A DNA stretch of 64,000 nucleotides from Limivivens faecihominis. Lineage in GTDB: Bacteria; Bacillota; Clostridia; Lachnospirales; Lachnospiraceae. Shown one piece after another: positions 26,327 to 35,282 of the stretch. The notes under the pieces were generated by a model that worked only from the letters and a program-made list of their open reading frames with translations, did not search any database and had not been told where the DNA came from. A program made the position numbers and the translations under genes. The stretch lies in contig NZ_JAJEPR010000003.1 of NCBI RefSeq assembly GCF_020686945.1, positions 62,001 through 126,000 of the forward strand. Reading direction: 5' to 3'. Numbering within the stretch: position 1 is the first letter of the stretch; the number at the start of each line of letters is the position of its first letter.

Positions 26327-28150
26327 TTACAGCTCCAGATATTTTCTCCAGAAATTCATGCTCGTAAGCTCGGTATACCGTTTCGCATAGGTTTCTTTTG
26401 CTGCGTCATAATTCTTATCGATAAACCGCCACATCTTGAACAGGCCGATGAAGCAGGAAATCATCTTTTTGGCACTCCGCTTCGTCAGGATGCAGTTTCC
26501 GTTGGCATCGGTGTAGATCACCTCGGGAACCCGGTACATCTTGTACATGTTGTTGTAGGGCGGCATCACCAGAACCTTGTCTTTTTTCGCCGGCAGGAAA
26601 TAGCCGTTCAACGTCAGGATCTGGAAATATTTTTTCACTTTTTTCACAGCGGCCAGCTGCTCCGGATCGGAAAGGACTTTCCAGTCAAAATCGGACTCCT
26701 TCACGCCCTTGTAGCCATAGAACTCCTCTTTCTTCTGTCCCTTGTAATTCATAGCCGCAATCTCTTTGTGCAGAGGCTCTGCTTCCTGCTGGATGAACCA
26801 GTCCATACCCCTGCAGAAATCCTCCACCGCACGGAAGTTCATATCCACATAATTATAACGGTAGCGGACGATATTGTTGATGACCCAGCGGGTGAAGATT
26901 TTCTTGAACTCCCTGGGGCCGTAGTCCGGATGATGAATTGCGTTTACGATGGCCAGATTCCGGATATCGTAATATTCCAGCGGACCCTGCATCTTGTTCT
27001 CGAAAGCCTCATGCCAGACGCAGAGACCGTTCATAAAAATGAACTTGCCATTTCCGATACGCATACCGTACTCCACGTCGTCTCTGTGGATAAAAAGCGG
27101 CAGAGGCAGATTATTTTTATCCAGTGTGCTTAAGGGATAGCAGGTGTACCACCAGCCGGTGTACTCTGCCGGTTCCTCTTCTTCCTCGTTCAAAAGCAGA
27201 TTTTTAAGCTTTCTCATATCCAGATAATGGCGCTGGGCCACGATATTTCCGCGGTTCCAGCGGGCGCCCAGCTCGTACTGAACGTTGGGCTCGTCGATTC
27301 GCATGATGGAGCCGGCCATGACATAGTCCTTGTACTCTTCTTTCAGAAGGGAGAGGAATACATAGTTCACTTCCAGGCTGTGGGGCTGGATCACCGCATC
27401 GTCGTCCATCAGGAGCACATGGCTGATATCCTTTGAACTCTGCATCTTCATGGCCTCAATGATGCCTCTCGTAAAACCGCCCACGCCGCCGACGTTCCGG
27501 TTCGGATTGATCTGGATATAGGGGCTGTCGCCAATGATTTTCTCCGGATCCAGGGTCTTGGCGTTGTCGGAGATCAGCACATAGAGGTGACGGTACAGCG
27601 GAGAATCGGGATTTTCAAGAATCGTCTTTTTCAGCACGTTCATGTTCCGCTCCACATACTCTTCTCTCTTGAAGGTGCAGATATCCACGGCGATATTGAC
27701 ATTCATATTCACCGGCATCCGCACTTCCTCAAAATACTTTCCCTCCCAGAGGATGGAACCATGGGCATTGGATTTGACGCTGAAAGAATAGATGCCATTA
27801 TCCTGTCCCTCACCAAAATCGAAAGTAAATACCTTCGGCTCCGCACTGAGAATGGTCTGCTCTTCCAGAATCTTGGTTTTCACCTGACCCTTGCTCAGCA
27901 CATGATGCTTCAGAGAAACCGTAAAACTTCCCTGCAGCTTCAGACTCAGGGAAACGGTCTCAAGGACTGTATATTTTCTCCATTTTCCAATGGAAAAACT
28001 GTTAAAGAACGTATTGAAGTCAGCCGCCCCTCCCTTGTGGAAGACCAGACTGCCATCCTTCCCTGTCTCTACCAGTTCCTCATCCTTCCGGTAATACAGG
28101 AGTTCATCAGTATCAATTGCCTCCGGCAACAACACCTGCTTGATATCCAT
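26327..28150 (-). CDS. GlfT2-like galactofuranosyltransferase
   Basis: 607 residues from the ATG at 28150. The open frame extends to 28309, but the extra part is basic, non-homologous-looking and overlaps the ABC ATPase gene. The N-terminal beta-rich domain (about 1-170) precedes a GT-A domain with VNIAVDICTFKREEYVERNM (about 178-197), VLMDDDAVIQP (about 275-285, metal site) and FIHRDDVEYGMRIG (catalytic Asp and His region). This architecture is that of mycobacterial GlfT2-like polymerases, which extend galactan with UDP-galactofuranose. Its neighbour glf makes that donor. It lies directly after the Wzt/Wzm-like pair. Confidence 0.88.
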   Translation of the reverse strand: MDIKQVLLPEAIDTDELLYYRKDEELVETGKDGSLVFHKGGAADFNTFFNSFSIGKWRKYTVLETVSLSLKLQGSFTVSLKHHVLSKGQVKTKILEEQTILSAEPKVFTFDFGEGQDNGIYSFSVKSNAHGSILWEGKYFEEVRMPVNMNVNIAVDICTFKREEYVERNMNVLKKTILENPDSPLYRHLYVLISDNAKTLDPEKIIGDSPYIQINPNRNVGGVGGFTRGIIEAMKMQSSKDISHVLLMDDDAVIQPHSLEVNYVFLSLLKEEYKDYVMAGSIMRIDEPNVQYELGARWNRGNIVAQRHYLDMRKLKNLLLNEEEEEPAEYTGWWYTCYPLSTLDKNNLPLPLFIHRDDVEYGMRIGNGKFIFMNGLCVWHEAFENKMQGPLEYYDIRNLAIVNAIHHPDYGPREFKKIFTRWVINNIVRYRYNYVDMNFRAVEDFCRGMDWFIQQEAEPLHKEIAAMNYKGQKKEEFYGYKGVKESDFDWKVLSDPEQLAAVKKVKKYFQILTLNGYFLPAKKDKVLVMPPYNNMYKMYRVPEVIYTDANGNCILTKRSAKKMISCFIGLFKMWRFIDKNYDAAKETYAKRYTELTSMNFWRKYLEL

Positions 28151-28181
28151 ACGCTGTTTTTCTCCATTTCTATTTATCAAT

Positions 28182-28964
28182 TCATTCTGTTTTTTTCTTA
28201 TCCTTCGATTCTTTGACGTCTGCCGCCTCCATGGCCTCGATATATTTCGCGCAGACCTCTTTTGCCGGACCTGACATGACCGTATCGCCGTGATCCAGCC
28301 AGAGGGCATGGGTGCAGAGACTTCTCACCTGCTCGATATTATGGGAAACGAAAAGCAGGGTGGTGCCGCCATCCAGAAGCTCTTCCATTCGTTTCATGCA
28401 TTTCTTACGGAAACGCACGTCTCCCACAGCCAGAACCTCGTCCACGATCAGGACGTCCGGTTTTACCACCGTTGCCACGGCGAAACCCAAGCGCGCTTTC
28501 ATACCTGAAGAAAAGTTCTTGATCGGGGAATCCAGGAATTTCTCAATTCCTGCAAACTCCACGATTTCATCGAAATGCTCCGCCATAAATTTCTTGGAAT
28601 GGCCCAGCACCGCGCCATTCAGATAAATATTTTCCCGGGCTGTCATATTCGGGTCAAAACCCGCGCCAAGCTCGATCAGAGGGGAAATGCTTCCTCTCAC
28701 GGTTATGGTTCCCTTATACGGCTTCATGATACCGCTGATTGCCTTTAAAAGTGTGGATTTTCCTGAACCGTTGATGCCGATCAGCCCCCAGGCCTCTCCC
28801 GGACGGATCTTTAAGGAAACGTCCTTTACCGCAAGAAATTCCTGGAACATCAGCTGATGCTTCAGAAGACGGATCACATACTCCTTGAGATTGTCCACCT
28901 TTTCACTGGCCAGATTGAAGCGGATCGTCACATGGTCCACATCTACAATATATTCTTCACTCAT
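28182..28964 (-). CDS. Polysaccharide ABC exporter, ATP-binding protein (Wzt/TagH-like)
   Basis: 260 residues. Walker A GINGSGKST is at about 67-75. The signature is NFSSGMKARLGFAV (about 165-178), Walker B is VLIVDEVLAVGD (about 187-198), and the switch is FVSHN. The stretch between Walker A and the signature (ISPLIELGAGFDPNMTARENI) is typical of O-antigen/teichoic-acid exporters. There is no C-terminal carbohydrate-binding domain as in the long Wzt proteins, so chain-end recognition is not expected. It pairs with the permease gene 12 bp upstream. Confidence 0.95.
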   Translation of the reverse strand: MSEEYIVDVDHVTIRFNLASEKVDNLKEYVIRLLKHQLMFQEFLAVKDVSLKIRPGEAWGLIGINGSGKSTLLKAISGIMKPYKGTITVRGSISPLIELGAGFDPNMTARENIYLNGAVLGHSKKFMAEHFDEIVEFAGIEKFLDSPIKNFSSGMKARLGFAVATVVKPDVLIVDEVLAVGDVRFRKKCMKRMEELLDGGTTLLFVSHNIEQVRSLCTHALWLDHGDTVMSGPAKEVCAKYIEAMEAADVKESKDKKKTE

Positions 28965-28976
28965 GCTGTTCCTCCG

Positions 28977-29768
28977 TCAGATATAAAGGATAAACTTATC
29001 CTGTACTTTCTTGAAATAAAAGAGTCCGATGCCAAGAGCCAGAAAAGCGATGATCCAGCCGCCCCAGAAAATCCTGGGTCCCGGAAATCTTCCGTAATAA
29101 ACCAAGTCACGAAAACCTGCCACATAGTAATACAGCGGGTTGAAGGCTTTGATGATAAAGACAACCGTCGTATTTTTGATGCTGTCAAGATCATAGAACA
29201 GCGGGGTTGCGTACATCCAGGCGGTGATCACAGCCTGATAGATGTGCTGCATATCCCGGAAGAACACGTTGATCGCTGACAGGAAAAAGCCGGCTCCCAG
29301 GCTGAAAATATAAATCTGCACCAGAATAATGGGAGAAAGCAGCAGGTACCAGCTGACCTTGGCGTGGGTGAACGCGATAACAATGAGCATGGCCCCCAGG
29401 GAGAAGAAGCAGTCCACCAGAGAACTCGTCACCTTGGCCAGCGGGAAAATGTATTTCGGCACATAGGTTTTCTTAAGCAGCGTTCCGTTGCCCAGGATCG
29501 ACCGCATGGCCGCCTTTGTCGAGGTACTGTAAAATTCAAAAAGAGTACGGCCGGTGATGAGGTATACCGGGTAGTTTGTGATCTTTCTCTGGAACATCGT
29601 GGAGAACACCACCGTCATGACCAGCATGATCAGCAGCGGATTCAAGACGCTCCATACATAGCCGAGAAAGCTTCTCCGGTATTTCAGTTTCACATCCCTT
29701 TGTACCAGCTGAAACAAAAGATCTTTGTATTGAAAAAAGACCTGCAGCCGTTCTTTCCAGATACTCAT
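28977..29768 (-). CDS. Polysaccharide ABC exporter, permease (Wzm/TagG-like)
   Basis: 263 residues with six hydrophobic segments. The ABC-2 family N-terminus DLLFQLVQRDVKLKYRRSFLGYVWSVLNPLL is present, as are the later phrases VFFRDMQHIYQ and the C-terminal FNPLYYYVAGFRDLVYYG. It forms the membrane half of a polysaccharide exporter that moves the finished, lipid-linked chain outward. It starts 2 bp after the upstream glycosyltransferase stop, so it is in the same transcript as that gene. Confidence 0.95.
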   Translation of the reverse strand: MSIWKERLQVFFQYKDLLFQLVQRDVKLKYRRSFLGYVWSVLNPLLIMLVMTVVFSTMFQRKITNYPVYLITGRTLFEFYSTSTKAAMRSILGNGTLLKKTYVPKYIFPLAKVTSSLVDCFFSLGAMLIVIAFTHAKVSWYLLLSPIILVQIYIFSLGAGFFLSAINVFFRDMQHIYQAVITAWMYATPLFYDLDSIKNTTVVFIIKAFNPLYYYVAGFRDLVYYGRFPGPRIFWGGWIIAFLALGIGLFYFKKVQDKFILYI

Positions 29769-29770
29769 AT

Positions 29771-30775
29771 TTATTTTTTTATCCTTTCTTTCCAGTAAAA
29801 TGCCAGATGCGCCGCCGGATAAAGAAGATAGCCGCTCTTTCTTAAGAGAAGAACCGGTTTATTTATCACAGCCGCATAGATTCTGGGATAACGTTCCTTC
29901 AGGTTTCTATCGAAAGCTTTCATCTTCCCGGGAATACTCCTGTCATAGGGAAAGCTTAAAAAGATTTTGAAACGGGTAGCCGCCATCCGTCCCAGACTGT
30001 TTTCCAGATACGTCAGGCAGTAAACGGGAATCTTTCTCCGCTGTTGTTCTTCGTAGTAGGCCAGCAGCCGGTCCAGAACCCGGGTATAATTGACCTCATT
30101 TTTCTGCATGCTCTTCATATCCATACTCTGCCCGGCAAGGCCGATCCGGTACTGATAGATGACCTCCTCCAGAAACGTCACGGTCCGCACATAGGGAATC
30201 GGAAACAGGACGTATTCCATATCCACATAAAAGCAGTGTTCGTCGATCTTGGGAATCTTTCTCAATAATTCCGTTTTTATCGTCAGCGCGTGCATTTTCA
30301 GGAAGGTCTTTCCGCTGACCTCCGAAAAAGCATACTCTCTTCCATAGCTGACTCCCGGGAAGGGCGATTCAAATTCCAGCTTTTTTTCTCCGGTCTGATT
30401 GTGAACCCAGCAGTAACGGTTCACGATAAAATCCGATTTAGCCGTGTGAAGAAAACGCACGAGCTTCCCAAAGGCGGCTCCGTCCACCCAGTCGTCCCCA
30501 TCCACAACCTTGAAATAGGTTCCCCGGGCTTCCTCTATGCCGCGGTTGATCGTCGAACCATGGCCGCCGTTCTCTTTATTGATGACCCGGAAAATATCCG
30601 GGTATTTTTGTACATATTTCTCCGCAATCTCCACCGTCCGGTCGGAGGAACCGTCGTTGACGACCAGCACCTCGATCTCCGGCAGAGCTTTTGGCTTTAC
30701 AAAGGAACTTAAGCACTGTTCCTCATATTTTTCGATATTATACGCAGGAATGACCACTGTCAGAAGTTTATCCAT
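29771..30775 (-). CDS. Family 2 glycosyltransferase
   Basis: 334 residues. LTVVIPAYNIEKYEEQCLSS is at the N-terminus, VVNDGSSDRT at about 38-47, NGGHGSTINRGIEEARG at about 68-84, and the metal site VVDGDDWVD at about 90-98. The C-terminal 100 residues are helical with a hydrophobic patch. It is the first gene of the exporter transcript and sits behind a strong promoter. It probably adds an early sugar on the lipid-linked acceptor. Confidence 0.88.
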   Translation of the reverse strand: MDKLLTVVIPAYNIEKYEEQCLSSFVKPKALPEIEVLVVNDGSSDRTVEIAEKYVQKYPDIFRVINKENGGHGSTINRGIEEARGTYFKVVDGDDWVDGAAFGKLVRFLHTAKSDFIVNRYCWVHNQTGEKKLEFESPFPGVSYGREYAFSEVSGKTFLKMHALTIKTELLRKIPKIDEHCFYVDMEYVLFPIPYVRTVTFLEEVIYQYRIGLAGQSMDMKSMQKNEVNYTRVLDRLLAYYEEQQRRKIPVYCLTYLENSLGRMAATRFKIFLSFPYDRSIPGKMKAFDRNLKERYPRIYAAVINKPVLLLRKSGYLLYPAAHLAFYWKERIKK

Positions 30776-30815
30776 TGGTACTCCCTTTCATTTTTTATAC
30801 TCTGATTCACTGTCC

Positions 30816-30845
30816 AGTTTAACATATCTGTAAATATACTGTCAA
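30816..30845 (-). promoter_or_regulatory. Sigma-A promoter for the glycosyltransferase-exporter-galactan operon
   Basis: On the minus strand, TTGACA (30840-30845) and TAAACT (30816-30821) are separated by 18 bp. The start codon at 30775 follows about 40 bp downstream. The consensus -35 and its position directly after a terminator mark a new transcription unit. Confidence 0.7.
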
Positions 30846-30879
30846 GGAAGCGCAACATTCCTTCCTATTCCAGCAAAAC

Positions 30880-30908
30880 AGACCGGGCACAACAAACGCT
30901 CCCGGTCT
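30880..30908 (-). terminator. Rho-independent terminator after the 32.2-30.9 kb glycosyltransferase
   Basis: AGACCGGG (30880-30887) and CCCGGTCT (30901-30908) form an 8-bp stem with a 13-nt loop. On the minus strand a GTTTTGC run follows. It closes the transcript that starts with the initiating sugar transferase. Confidence 0.75.
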
Positions 30909-30914
30909 GATCTT

Positions 30915-32171
30915 TTATTTTCGTTTCGTGTGTTTCTGCTCTGCTCCCACCGCTTTTCTAGCAGCCCGGGCACAGGCCCGAAGAGGGGAAGTCACCACAT
31001 GGCCGGCCTTGTAAGAGAAGGAACCATAAATATTGTCCACCTCAGCCTGAAGTTCTTCCAGCTGCCGTCTCAGCTCTTCGTTTTCCCGTTCCAGCTGATG
31101 AATCCGGTCCTCATCCCTGTGAATAATGCCCATTTTCTCGATATGGTTCAGGTGCAGGCAGTTGTCCCGCTCATCCTTGAGATCCTGAATCCGAAGCCTT
31201 AAGAGACTGTCGTAATCCTCATCCATGATGGTCCGGTAAAAATGATACATCCGCTGATTGTAGTCATAGTAATACTCCGCCGGCTGATCCTCGATATCCA
31301 GCGCCTTGAAAAGGCCGCCTTTCAGCTGATGGTAAAGGGTCTCCTGCTGCTCGCTCTTTTCCTGGGAAAGCAGGTTGGCCACGCAGCCGTCGATGGCGTG
31401 ATTGATAAAACTTCTCTTTACCTCCTCATAGCAGCCCTTCTCCTGCAGATACTCCCGGAGTCTTGAGAAGGCCTTATGGAAATCCAGCGGAGTCGCCGTA
31501 TTGGTGCTCTGGCAGTTTCCTGTGATGCCTACCCGGTAATTGACCAGAAACTCCTTCACAGTCGTGATTTTCTCCGCATTTACCAGGGCAGAGCAGGTGA
31601 AGAAAAGGTCATTCGTCCGGCGGATTTCCTGAAATTTCAGTTTCTTCTCCTCCACAAAGGAGCGGCGGAACATCTTGTTCCAGGGCCAGTTGTGGAAGGT
31701 GTTGAAAATGTAATCCGGGAAGTCATGATAGTTGAAGATCTCTTTTTTCGGAAGGTACTCTTCCCGCATGGCCGCGTATTCATCGGTAAAAAACTGAAGA
31801 TCTTCGTGCCAGCAGCGCACCTTGCAGACAGAGAGATCTGCCTTTGTCTCATCCAGTCGTTTCGCCTGCTTTTCGAGAAGGCCCGGCTCAAAAAAATCGT
31901 CGGAATCGAGGAAGGCGAGATACTCTCCCTTCGCCGCCTCCATGCCATGGTTTCTGGCCGCTCCGCCGCCGGCATTTTTCTGCTCCAGCAGGTGAAAACG
32001 GCTGTCCTTTTTCACATATTCGCTGATGATTTCCACAGAATCGTCTGTGGAACCGTCATCCACGCAAAGCACCTCAAAATTCTTTAAGGTCTGATTTTCA
32101 ATGCTTTCCAGGCACTGACGAAGATATTTTCCCGTATTATAGACCGGAAGAATCAGTGATACCTTTATCAT
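30915..32171 (-). CDS. Family 2 glycosyltransferase with C-terminal coiled coil
   Basis: 418 residues. The GT2 domain has VSLILPVYNTGKYLRQCLES, CVDDGSTDDSVEI (about 36-48), NAGGGAARNHGME (about 66-78) and FLDSDDFFE (about 88-96). A middle helical domain (about 200-330) is followed by a coiled coil (about 350-390, REDxxHQLERENEELRRQLEELQ) and a basic tail. Coiled-coil tails of this type may order glycosyltransferases into a complex or set chain length. It is 18 bp downstream of another GT2 gene and is the last gene before a terminator. Confidence 0.88.
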   Translation of the reverse strand: MIKVSLILPVYNTGKYLRQCLESIENQTLKNFEVLCVDDGSTDDSVEIISEYVKKDSRFHLLEQKNAGGGAARNHGMEAAKGEYLAFLDSDDFFEPGLLEKQAKRLDETKADLSVCKVRCWHEDLQFFTDEYAAMREEYLPKKEIFNYHDFPDYIFNTFHNWPWNKMFRRSFVEEKKLKFQEIRRTNDLFFTCSALVNAEKITTVKEFLVNYRVGITGNCQSTNTATPLDFHKAFSRLREYLQEKGCYEEVKRSFINHAIDGCVANLLSQEKSEQQETLYHQLKGGLFKALDIEDQPAEYYYDYNQRMYHFYRTIMDEDYDSLLRLRIQDLKDERDNCLHLNHIEKMGIIHRDEDRIHQLERENEELRRQLEELQAEVDNIYGSFSYKAGHVVTSPLRACARAARKAVGAEQKHTKRK

Positions 32172-32189
32172 AAAGAAGCCTCCCTTTCC

Positions 32190-32927
32190 TCATCTGTATT
32201 TCCAGATCCCGTTCAGGGCATAGCTGATGAAGCAGAGAATTGATTTTCCCAGTCCAAAGCCCATGTAACGGTAGACCTTAAAGGTCATTCCGGCGGATTT
32301 CAATTTATTTCCTGATTTTCCTTTTGTCGTCAGGCGATAGTTCAGAAGCGGCTCATCCACTCCCGATGCCATCCCGTACTCCTGCAAAATTTTCAGCCAG
32401 GTGATGTAATCCTCATGGCTGTCCTCATGCTCCATGGGATAACGGAGCGCCGCATCCCGGCGAAGCAGCACCGAGGAACAGTTGATGCTGTTGTGATGGA
32501 GAAGGTCTTTGTAGGTGATCCGGCTTTTCACCGGAATACATTTTCCGAGATCCTCTCCTTCCGGCGAGCAGAGCCTTCTGCCGGTGCAGGCCAGCACATC
32601 CCCCGTCTGTTCCAGAAGCGCCAGCTGTTTTTTCAGTTTTTCCGGCTCCCACCAGTCATCTGCATCCAGAAACGCCACATAATCCCCTGTGGCCAGCTTC
32701 ACGCCCCGGTTTCTCGTGGCCGCAGCCCCGAGATTTTTTTCATTTTTCAGATAGCGAAGTCTCGGCTCGTCCCCGTAGGAACGCACGATCCCTTCGATAT
32801 CCTCCCCGGAACAGTCGTCCAGCACCAGAATCTCCAGCGGTACCTCCTGAAACAGGGCCGAATCGATGGCCTGGCGCAGGGTAGCGGCACAGCGGTAGGC
32901 CGGAATGATCACCGATACTTTTTTCAT
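32190..32927 (-). CDS. Family 2 glycosyltransferase
   Basis: 245 residues from the ATG at 32927, which overlaps the stop of the upstream sugar transferase by 4 bp (ATGA). An ATG farther upstream at 32978 lies inside that gene and adds a basic, unrelated stretch. Motifs are VSVIIPAYRCAATLRQAIDSA, VLDDCSGEDIEG (about 35-46), NLGAAATRNRG (about 64-74) and FLDADDWWEPEK (about 84-95). It probably adds the second sugar after the initiating phosphotransferase. Specificity is unknown. Confidence 0.88.
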   Translation of the reverse strand: MKKVSVIIPAYRCAATLRQAIDSALFQEVPLEILVLDDCSGEDIEGIVRSYGDEPRLRYLKNEKNLGAAATRNRGVKLATGDYVAFLDADDWWEPEKLKKQLALLEQTGDVLACTGRRLCSPEGEDLGKCIPVKSRITYKDLLHHNSINCSSVLLRRDAALRYPMEHEDSHEDYITWLKILQEYGMASGVDEPLLNYRLTTKGKSGNKLKSAGMTFKVYRYMGFGLGKSILCFISYALNGIWKYR

Positions 32928-34312
32928 TCCTGATCTTCCTTTCCGCCCTTTTCCTTTGTAGCCGCAGTCACCTGCCACTGCTCCACGCCCTCCGTATTCT
33001 CTTTCTGGAAAAGAATCTTAAAGGTCAGGAAAAGCAGCTTGAAATCCAGCAGAATCGAATAGTTTTCGATATATGTCAGATCCAGCTTCAGTTTGTCATA
33101 AGGCGTCGTGTTGTACTTGCCGTACACCTGGGCGAAGCCGGTCAGGCCTGCCTTTACTTTCAAACGGTAGTCGAACTCCGGAATCTCCCGCTTATACTGG
33201 GCGGCGATCTCCGGCCGTTCGGGGCGCGGCCCCACGAGGGACATATCCCCCTTCAGGATGTTAAAGATCTGAGGCAGCTCGTCAAAATGGATATTCCGGA
33301 TCACTCTTCCGACCGGAGTCACCCGGTCATCGTTTTTCATCGCAAGACGGGCGCCTTTTTTCTCGGAATCCACCCGCATGCTCCGGAATTTCAGTACATC
33401 AAAAACCTTTCCGTCCTTAGTAAGTCTGGGCTGGCGGTAAAAAACCGGGCCCCCGTCATAGGCTTTCACGAGAATGGCGATCACCAGCATAAAGGGTGAG
33501 GCCACAATCAGGCCCAGAAGGGAAAATACGATATCCACGAGGCGTTTCACGAACTGCTGCTCCGCAGTCAGTCCCCGGTTCCGAAAGAGAAGCAGGCTTG
33601 TGTCAAAAAGATGGATATGATCTGCATTCATAAGCATAATATCGGAAATTTTCGGCACACTGTAACAGCGGATATTATTTTCAAAGCAGAATTTCAAAAA
33701 GAGATTTCTCTCATGAGAGGGAATATCTCCCAGAAGCACCGCATGGTACTGAAGGATTTTTGCCTTGATGGCCTCCTCCCCGACGCTCAGATGAATCTCC
33801 TCACAGATATTGTATTTGTCGTCCCGGGTGCCGATTTTCTTTTCCAGGTCCCTGGGACTGTATTTTCCGTAAATCATCAGCATCTGTCTGGGCGGATAGA
33901 GTCTTGCATAGACCCAGCGCATGAAAAATACCCAGATCACCACGACCACCATATTGATTCCTGTCATCTCAAGCAGATATTTGATATTATGGCCAAATTT
34001 CCAGTGGCCGATCAGCGCCAGCTGCAGGTAAGTGATGAAATTCACGCAGAGTACGGACAAAATCTGCGAATACAGCACCTCAAATACCCGAAGGTAGCCC
34101 ACTTTAAAACCGCCGTAAAGCTTATAGAAAAGAAACAGAAGCAGAGCATACTGACCAATGATTACATAGTTTCCCCTGTGCCAGTACCGCCTCAGCATAT
34201 TTTTTTCAAAATGATGGTACCACATATATGCAAAGACGCCGATCTGAATCGCCATGATCAGAACCGAAGCCAGAAACATGAGCAAATGTTTGTATTTTTC
34301 TCTTTTCTCCAA
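32924..34312 (-). CDS. Initiating polyprenyl glycosylphosphotransferase (WbaP/CpsE-like sugar transferase)
   Basis: 462 residues from a TTG start at 34312 preceded by a G-rich ribosome site. Four hydrophobic segments (about 9-130) and a Rossmann-like middle region (about 140-245) precede a bacterial sugar transferase domain. That domain contains KRLVDIVFSLLGLIVASP (about 257-274), VFDVLKFRSM, DELPQIFNILKGDMSLVGPRPERP (about 360-383) and AGLTGFAQVYGKYN. It moves a hexose-1-phosphate onto undecaprenyl phosphate and so starts the repeat unit. It is the first gene of a three-gene transcript. Confidence 0.95.
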   Translation of the reverse strand: MEKREKYKHLLMFLASVLIMAIQIGVFAYMWYHHFEKNMLRRYWHRGNYVIIGQYALLLFLFYKLYGGFKVGYLRVFEVLYSQILSVLCVNFITYLQLALIGHWKFGHNIKYLLEMTGINMVVVVIWVFFMRWVYARLYPPRQMLMIYGKYSPRDLEKKIGTRDDKYNICEEIHLSVGEEAIKAKILQYHAVLLGDIPSHERNLFLKFCFENNIRCYSVPKISDIMLMNADHIHLFDTSLLLFRNRGLTAEQQFVKRLVDIVFSLLGLIVASPFMLVIAILVKAYDGGPVFYRQPRLTKDGKVFDVLKFRSMRVDSEKKGARLAMKNDDRVTPVGRVIRNIHFDELPQIFNILKGDMSLVGPRPERPEIAAQYKREIPEFDYRLKVKAGLTGFAQVYGKYNTTPYDKLKLDLTYIENYSILLDFKLLFLTFKILFQKENTEGVEQWQVTAATKEKGGKEDQE

Positions 34313-34364
34313 GGTCTTCCCCCCTAAATGATTTAAGTTTCGGTGCCCGGAACGTGCTGCGTAT

Positions 34365-34393
34365 ATCTTACACTAGAATAGCTCAAAAAACAA
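34365..34393 (-). promoter_or_regulatory. Putative promoter of the initiating sugar transferase operon
   Basis: On the minus strand, TTGTTT (34388-34393) and TAAGAT (34365-34370) are spaced by 17 bp, about 50 bp before the TTG start codon. Confidence 0.5.
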
Positions 34394-34412
34394 CCTTTAA
34401 GCAGTTGGAAGT

Positions 34413-35264
34413 TTATTCTTTATGGTTCTTTCCAAATAAGGTAAGATATACCACCGCGTCAGAGGTTTCCCCTATGGCCTCGCAGCCGGCAGCCAGAATC
34501 GTCTCATGAATGTCATTCTTTTTGTAGGCGACAAGGTAGTCCGTCCTTGTTCTGTTGAGGGCGATTCTTAAAGTCACCGGATCTGTATTCTGCCCTCCGT
34601 AAATCACATCCATAATATCGGACTGATAACGGTAGCTCACATTTTCATCCGTATAGGAGCCGGCCGTATTGATGCCCAGCCAGAAGAGCATCTTATTTCG
34701 CTCAATCGTAAGGTGAAGGCTCGGATCATACTGTCTCGCCTGCAGGTTGTATTCCAGTGGGAAAGCCACCTTCGGCTCTTCCTCCGTGCTATCCCGGTGG
34801 ATCAGCTCGCTGACCGCCAGAAGATCATCTTCCACCTTATAAACATTCTTCGGAATGGAAACGGTGGCAAGCTGCCTGAGCGAAGCCCGGTTCCAGAAAA
34901 GGACCAGACCGCCCACCGCCAGAAGAAGCACAGCCCGCTTCCAGCCTTTTTTCAGCCGCACTCCTGATTCCACCAGTATATAAGCCAGTAGAAACGGCAG
35001 GGGAACCAGCCAGAAAAAGCGGTAGAACTCGGATTCAAAATCCATTTTTACGATAATCCGGTTCATCAGAAACGGATTGAATACCGTAAGAAGAAGCACC
35101 AGCGGATACCATAGAAAAAGGAAAGCGGCTTCTTTTTTCCTGTACAGCAGAACCAGAACCACCGCCAGAGCGCCCAACAGCAGATACGCCCAGGTTCCCT
35201 GGTATTTCACAAAACAGTCCCAGATAAAACGAAGCCCCTGTTCTGCCACAGATAAACCTCTCAT
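34413..35264 (-). CDS. Membrane protein of unknown function with extracytoplasmic C-terminal domain
   Basis: 283 residues. There are four hydrophobic segments (about 22-40, 46-65, 78-98 and 110-126), then a soluble C-terminal domain (about 130-283) that should face outward and contains LHLTIERNKMLFWLG and TRTDYLVAYKK. It looks like the C-terminal half of large GT-C-like membrane proteins, with the upstream DUF6077-like gene (18 bp away) as the missing N-terminal half. Together they would resemble one split membrane glycosyltransferase. That reading is an inference from size, order and topology. Confidence 0.65.
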   Translation of the reverse strand: MRGLSVAEQGLRFIWDCFVKYQGTWAYLLLGALAVVLVLLYRKKEAAFLFLWYPLVLLLTVFNPFLMNRIIVKMDFESEFYRFFWLVPLPFLLAYILVESGVRLKKGWKRAVLLLAVGGLVLFWNRASLRQLATVSIPKNVYKVEDDLLAVSELIHRDSTEEEPKVAFPLEYNLQARQYDPSLHLTIERNKMLFWLGINTAGSYTDENVSYRYQSDIMDVIYGGQNTDPVTLRIALNRTRTDYLVAYKKNDIHETILAAGCEAIGETSDAVVYLTLFGKNHKE

Positions 35265-35282
35265 AAACGTCTGTCTCCTTTC

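Noticed and set aside
28151..28309. 53-residue N-terminal extension of the GlfT2-like protein
   Set aside because: It is Arg/Lys-rich, lies inside the ABC ATPase gene in another frame, and the ATG at 28150 begins the recognisable domain.
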